From: Oscillospiraceae bacterium
GTDB lineage: Bacteria; Bacillota; Clostridia; Oscillospirales; Oscillospiraceae
Direction: 5' to 3'
DNA: 53,262 bases
Assembly (NCBI GenBank): GCA_016295615.1
Contig: JAEDKW010000001.1
Coordinates: 1-53,262, forward strand
The notes beneath the pieces are model-generated. The model made no database searches. It was not told the DNA's origin and was given only the letters and a program-made list of their open reading frames with translations. Positions 49,693 through 53,262 of the stretch are shown here, one piece after another. A program made the position numbers and the translations under genes. Numbering within the stretch: the stretch's first letter is position 1; every line of letters starts with the position of its first letter.

Positions 49693-50732
49693 TTCCTTTG
49701 GGCAAGCTGCATCAGCAGCAGCTTGAGCTCGCCCTCATTGTCGATGCCTTTTTCGCTTTTCATGCGCCTGTCAAGCTTCTGGCAAAGCTTCAGACTCTCC
49801 GCGCACCATTCCTTCGTGGTCTTTTTCGCCGCGTCCAGCAGCAGCCGCGCAGGATAGTCGGAGCGCATCCCCCAAAGCTCCATCAGCCAAAGCTTGTCCT
49901 TGCCGCTCTCGAGCGCAAGCCGCGCGGTGTAAATCTTCCGCAGCTCCCTGCCGATAACGGAGAGGATCATAAACGGCTCCTCCTGCTTTTTGAGAAGCTG
50001 ACCCAGCAGCTCGCTCGCGCGGTCATAATCGCCTTTGGTAACGGCGTTGGTCATATCGAACACCACCGCATCGAGGATCGGATCCGCCACGGCGTTGATA
50101 TCGTCGATCGTTACGCGCCTGCCCCTGGCATAGGCGCCGATCTTCCCGATCTCCGGCACAAGAGCGGTCATCAGACCGCCGCAGGTGAAGATCAAATGCT
50201 CCGCCGCCTGTACGTCGATCTCGCGGTCGAGCGCGCGGAAGCGGCGCATGATCCAGCTGATGAGATCGCTCTTGTCCTGCGCCGCGAATTTGACCTCCGT
50301 CGCGATCCTGCTCAGCGCCTCGTATAGCTTTTTGTAGGTCTTGTTCGGCTTATACTCGAGTTGATCGTAGACAAACACCAGACAGCAGTATTCGGGAAAA
50401 TCCTCCAGCAGGGTCAAAAGCGCCGTCCGCTGCTCGTCGTTGAGCTTGTAGAGGTCGCAGTCCGTCACGACAACGAGCGTGCGCTCCGCCATCATCGGCA
50501 TCGCTTCGATCGCGTCGGTCAAATCCTGCATGCTCAGTCCCCTGCCGGCGAGGGTGTGGAGGTTGAACTCCTCAAACCCCTCGGGAACGAGCTTCTTTTT
50601 CAGCTCGCCCAGGTAGTATTCGCGCAGATAGCTCTCCTCGCCGTAGAAGATATATATTTGCCCGACTGTTTCCTCTTTCAGATCGGTCTTGAGCTTCTGG
50701 TAACCGCTGTCCGGTCGTTTTTTCTCTGCCAT
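49689..50732 (-). CDS. holA: DNA polymerase III subunit delta
   Basis: Clamp-loader delta subunit (347 aa) that opens the sliding clamp. Seen: YIFYGEESYLREYYLGEL at the N-terminus, the AAA+-like core without Walker motifs (as usual for delta), and a C-terminal helical collar (about 215-340). It lies nine bases after comEC, the order conserved in Firmicutes. Confidence 0.93.
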   Translation of the reverse strand: MAEKKRPDSGYQKLKTDLKEETVGQIYIFYGEESYLREYYLGELKKKLVPEGFEEFNLHTLAGRGLSMQDLTDAIEAMPMMAERTLVVVTDCDLYKLNDEQRTALLTLLEDFPEYCCLVFVYDQLEYKPNKTYKKLYEALSRIATEVKFAAQDKSDLISWIMRRFRALDREIDVQAAEHLIFTCGGLMTALVPEIGKIGAYARGRRVTIDDINAVADPILDAVVFDMTNAVTKGDYDRASELLGQLLKKQEEPFMILSVIGRELRKIYTARLALESGKDKLWLMELWGMRSDYPARLLLDAAKKTTKEWCAESLKLCQKLDRRMKSEKGIDNEGELKLLLMQLAQRK

Positions 50733-50741
50733 AGTGATTCC

Positions 50742-52982
50742 TCAATTCACGGTAATGTGTATGTTTCCCTGTAGATCCGTTCGATAGACGCTAATGTCTT
50801 CGTCACTGAGCCGGTACAGCGCCGCGTCAGTCGGGTGTCCGTAGCTGTTGGAGCCGACGCTGATGACGGCGATCTCCGGCGTGACTGCCTCGAGAAGCTC
50901 CGTGCTCGTTGCGTACCGGGAGCCGTGATGTCCGACCATGAGCATCTCGATATCCGGCAGGTCATAGCTGTCGATGAGCAGCGTCTCGGTGTCGCTGTCC
51001 ATATCGCCGGTGAGCAGCACATCGAACGTTCCGGCGGTACAGAGAACGGTCAGCCCCTCCTCGTTCGTGCTGCCTTTGCCAAGCGGCGGGTAGACCGTCA
51101 GCGCAGCTTCGCCGAAGGAAAGCCGCTGCGTTTCGGAAACGGAAAGAACATGGATGCGGTACTTTGCGGCAAGCTGTAAAATCTCGTGTTTCTGATCCGA
51201 CGCATCCTCCGTGTCCGGGAGCACCAGGGTATCGACCGCCATGCGGGACAAGAGCGTCTCTACGCCGTTGATATGGTCGGCGTGATAGTGCGACAAAATC
51301 AGATAATCCAGCTCCTGCTCCCCCGCGCTTTGCAGATAGTCCGCCGCCGCGTCTCCGGCGGAAACGAAGGTGTTGCTGCTGCCGCAGTCGACCAGCGCCG
51401 TTTTTCCGTCCGAATGGAGCACAACGCTCTGTCCCTGCCCCACGTCGAGCGCAACAACATGCAGCGAGCCGTCCGCAAACGGCAGCGTGCCCAAATAGAC
51501 CGTCAGCACAAGCGCTGCCGCCGACAGCACGGACGCAGCGAGGTAGCGCCGCTTCCCCTTTTTCGCAGCATAGCATGCGCCGAACATGGCGTAGACATAG
51601 AAAAGCCAGTACTTCAAATAGTCGTTGGAGAAGTAAAGGGCATGATACGGCAGCTTTGTCAGAAGCTTCGACACCGTCAGGATATAAAGCGCACCGAGGT
51701 GCGGAAGATACGCGAGCAGCTGTGCAAGCGGCAGGAAAAGAAAGCCGAGCAGCGTACAGGCAAAGCCGAGGGCAAACGTCGCACTCGCCGCCCAAATGCA
51801 AAGGAGATTGCTGATCGGCGAAATGAGCACGAAGGAATTGAAGTAATACGCGTTGAGCGGGAGCGTAAAGACCAGCGCGCCGGCCGTTGCGGCAAAGGAG
51901 GCAAGCACGAACCGCAAAGCCTTGCGCTTCGTATGAATGGCGGCGTACAGCTTCGGTGTGAGCCAGAGAATACCGGCCATCGCGCCGAACGAGAGCTGCA
52001 GGCTGACACTTGCCGCCGCAAAGGGATTTTGCAGCAGGATCAAAAAAAGCGCGAAGGAAAGCGACGTCGGCGCATCGCTCTCACGCTCGAAAAGCGGCGC
52101 GAGCAGCACCAATATGAGCATCACACAGGCGCGGACAACGGACGGCGACGCGCCGACCATGAGCGCATAAAAGCACAGTACGGGGATCGCGATCGCGGAA
52201 AGCAGCTTTCTGCGGTGCGCGCCGATCAAAAATTTCAGCAGCGACAGCAAAAACGCGCAGTGCAGACCGGAAACGGCGGTAATGTGATAGATGCCCGCTT
52301 CGCTGAGATAGACTTCGTCCTCTTCGCAAAAGCCGCTCCGGTCCCCAAGCAGGATCGCGCGCAGGAACGGCTCCGTCCGCTCCGGGAAAACCGAAGAAAT
52401 GACATGCTTCGTCCGATGCGCCAGCTCCTGCGGGAAATAATGCCACGCCGCGCCGGTTTCTTCGCGGCAGGTTTCCTCCCCGCGGTTGTAAAGCAGCAGA
52501 TAGCAGCCCCTTGCGGTAAAGGTCGTGACGTCGCTTTCGTTGATCCTTGATGCGTCATTGCAGTAAACGGAAACCGTCACGCGCTGCCCGGGCACATACG
52601 CAAGCAGCGATTCCGTACCGTAGTAGATCGCCTTGCCGTGCAGTCCGCGTCCGAGAATGCGGACTTCCGCCTTTGCGCCCTGCGCCGTCTCCTGCGCGTA
52701 ATCGCACAGCTCCAGCGTCATGGTCTCGACCGTTCCGGAAAGCGCCTGATTCGGCGCCTGCACCAGCGCGGCATAAGCGGTATTGTAAACAAGCGACAGC
52801 GCGAGCGACGACAAAATGAGCACCGCGCGCAGACGCTTCTTCTCTTTGAGCGCAAGCTGCGCCGCAAGCGCCAGCACGCCGCAAACTGCCGCCAGCGGCA
52901 GCAGCCATTGCTGCGGCAGAACATACTGCGCTGCAAAAATGCCTGCGGAAAATGCAAGGCAGACCGTTGCCAGCGTTCTCAT
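50742..52982 (-). CDS. comEC: ComEC/Rec2-family DNA uptake protein
   Basis: Membrane channel for natural transformation (746 aa). Seen: two N-terminal helices, an OB-like DUF4131 region (about 60-190), the Competence channel with about eight further helices (about 205-490, GIYHITAVSGLHCAFLLSLL), and a C-terminal metallo-beta-lactamase domain (about 505-740) with LSHYHADHINGVE (zinc HxHxDH). The frame is intact. No comEA was seen within the window. Its start overlaps the XRE gene stop (ATGA). Confidence 0.94.
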   Translation of the reverse strand: MRTLATVCLAFSAGIFAAQYVLPQQWLLPLAAVCGVLALAAQLALKEKKRLRAVLILSSLALSLVYNTAYAALVQAPNQALSGTVETMTLELCDYAQETAQGAKAEVRILGRGLHGKAIYYGTESLLAYVPGQRVTVSVYCNDASRINESDVTTFTARGCYLLLYNRGEETCREETGAAWHYFPQELAHRTKHVISSVFPERTEPFLRAILLGDRSGFCEEDEVYLSEAGIYHITAVSGLHCAFLLSLLKFLIGAHRRKLLSAIAIPVLCFYALMVGASPSVVRACVMLILVLLAPLFERESDAPTSLSFALFLILLQNPFAAASVSLQLSFGAMAGILWLTPKLYAAIHTKRKALRFVLASFAATAGALVFTLPLNAYYFNSFVLISPISNLLCIWAASATFALGFACTLLGFLFLPLAQLLAYLPHLGALYILTVSKLLTKLPYHALYFSNDYLKYWLFYVYAMFGACYAAKKGKRRYLAASVLSAAALVLTVYLGTLPFADGSLHVVALDVGQGQSVVLHSDGKTALVDCGSSNTFVSAGDAAADYLQSAGEQELDYLILSHYHADHINGVETLLSRMAVDTLVLPDTEDASDQKHEILQLAAKYRIHVLSVSETQRLSFGEAALTVYPPLGKGSTNEEGLTVLCTAGTFDVLLTGDMDSDTETLLIDSYDLPDIEMLMVGHHGSRYATSTELLEAVTPEIAVISVGSNSYGHPTDAALYRLSDEDISVYRTDLQGNIHITVN

Positions 52983-53185
52983 TTGGCGGCAGGGTCATCG
53001 GTCAGACCGAGAAGGTAGTCGGTGCTGACATGATAATAGCCGGCAAGCTTTACGATCACCCATACCGGCGTCTCGCGCTCACCGCTCTCATAGCGGCGAT
53101 AAACGCTGCGGTGCATATTGAGAACATCTGCAATTTCCTGCTGTGTCTTATCATGATCTTCCCGCAAATCGCGGATACGTTTCAT
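52979..53185 (-). CDS. Small XRE-family HTH regulator
   Basis: 68 aa, one HTH_3 domain. Seen: RIRDLREDHDKTQQEIADVLNMHRSVYRRYESGERETP-type order, with the helix-turn-helix at about 17-40 and the YHVSTDYLLGLTD end. The start at 53185 matches the family N-terminus, but its Shine-Dalgarno is weak; ATG 53218 is an alternative. It is translationally coupled to comEC, so it may regulate it (inference). A TAAT-type -10 and CCATTCGG repeats lie upstream. Confidence 0.85.
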   Translation of the reverse strand: MKRIRDLREDHDKTQQEIADVLNMHRSVYRRYESGERETPVWVIVKLAGYYHVSTDYLLGLTDDPAAK

Positions 53186-53214
53186 TTCCACATAAATCAC
53201 CCGAGATGATGCTA

Positions 53215-53254
53215 CCATTCGGCAACATTATTTTGAAGAATTGTTCCCATTCGG
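53215..53254. repeat. CCATTCGG direct repeat before the XRE gene
   Basis: Two copies (53215-53222 and 53247-53254), 32 bases apart start to start, or three helical turns. They bracket an AT-rich segment that could hold the promoter. A role as binding sites for the XRE protein is possible. The window ends eight bases later. Confidence 0.4.
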
Positions 53255-53262
53255 AGCCATTG

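Noticed and set aside
1..53262. tRNA, rRNA, insertion sequences, prophage or CRISPR arrays
   Set aside because: None was recognised in the intergenic regions, all of which are short and filled by promoters, leaders and terminators.

Overview
The window looks like chromosomal core DNA of an anaerobic, spore-forming, butyrate-producing member of the Clostridia, most likely Oscillospirales (the Ruminococcaceae, Oscillospiraceae and Butyricicoccaceae group). The reasons are the sporulation genes (spoIVA, sipL, spoVM, sigG, gerW, ylmC), a butyryl-CoA:acetate CoA-transferase, a PPi-type phosphofructokinase, the IspH-ribosomal S1 fusion, the MEP isoprenoid genes, CarD, RemA, and moderately GC-rich coding DNA with strong G/C third-position bias. 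I cannot name the species. No tRNA, rRNA, CRISPR array, insertion sequence or prophage was seen. Coding density is very high and nearly all genes are intact.

Layout. (1) 1-1.35 kb: a Xer-type tyrosine recombinase with a perfect 28-bp dif-like inverted repeat upstream. (2) 1.36-4.3 kb, minus strand: a metal efflux operon (ArsR/SmtB regulator and Zn/Cd P-type ATPase, with a clear promoter and operator) followed by an amidase-domain gene. (3) 4.4-8.6 kb, plus strand: a carbon block of split transketolase, class II aldolase and PPi-dependent phosphofructokinase. (4) 8.6-12.0 kb, minus strand: a spore-coat basement block of a 50-aa membrane protein, a 24-aa SpoVM, a DUF3794/LysM SipL-like protein and SpoIVA. 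The first two genes are short and easily missed. (5) 12.1-28.0 kb, minus strand: the conserved Firmicutes run cdaA-cdaR-rseC-DUF5685-J-protein-yloC-remA-gmk-rpoZ-priA-def-fmt-rsmB-rlmN-prpC-prkC-rsgA, covering c-di-AMP synthesis, nucleotide supply, replication restart, translation start, rRNA modification, Ser/Thr phosphorylation and ribosome assembly. (6) 28.1-31.6 kb, minus strand: an S/Se-trafficking pair (cysteine desulfurase, DUF3343) and carD-ispD-ispF. (7) 31.6-33.0 kb: the CoA-transferase as a single-gene unit with a structured leader. (8) 33.1-43.8 kb, minus strand: a long operon from one consensus promoter (site-2 protease, scpA, scpB, ytfI, gerW, dac, rluB, rpiR-type regulator, flavoprotein, cmk, plsC, ispH-rpsA). 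(9) 43.9-46.2 kb: rpsB-tsf, and ylmC. (10) 46.3-47.2 kb, plus strand: sigG. (11) 47.2-53.2 kb, minus strand: glnS with its own promoter, and xre-comEC-holA-rnmV.

How the parts fit. Transketolase, aldolase and PPi-PFK can together run pentose-phosphate interconversion through sedoheptulose 1,7-bisphosphate without transaldolase. SpoVM, SipL and SpoIVA are the three parts that anchor the coat to the forespore membrane, and sipL has a near-consensus sigma-E promoter. The most interesting points are the dif-like site beside a Xer gene, the hidden 50-aa membrane protein/SpoVM pair, the DUF5685 protein with two Asp-rich motifs resembling squalene/phytoene synthases, and the internal ribosome-binding site that could release free S1 from the IspH-S1 fusion. 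Start sites were chosen by Shine-Dalgarno spacing and family N-termini, and many are shorter than the longest open frame.
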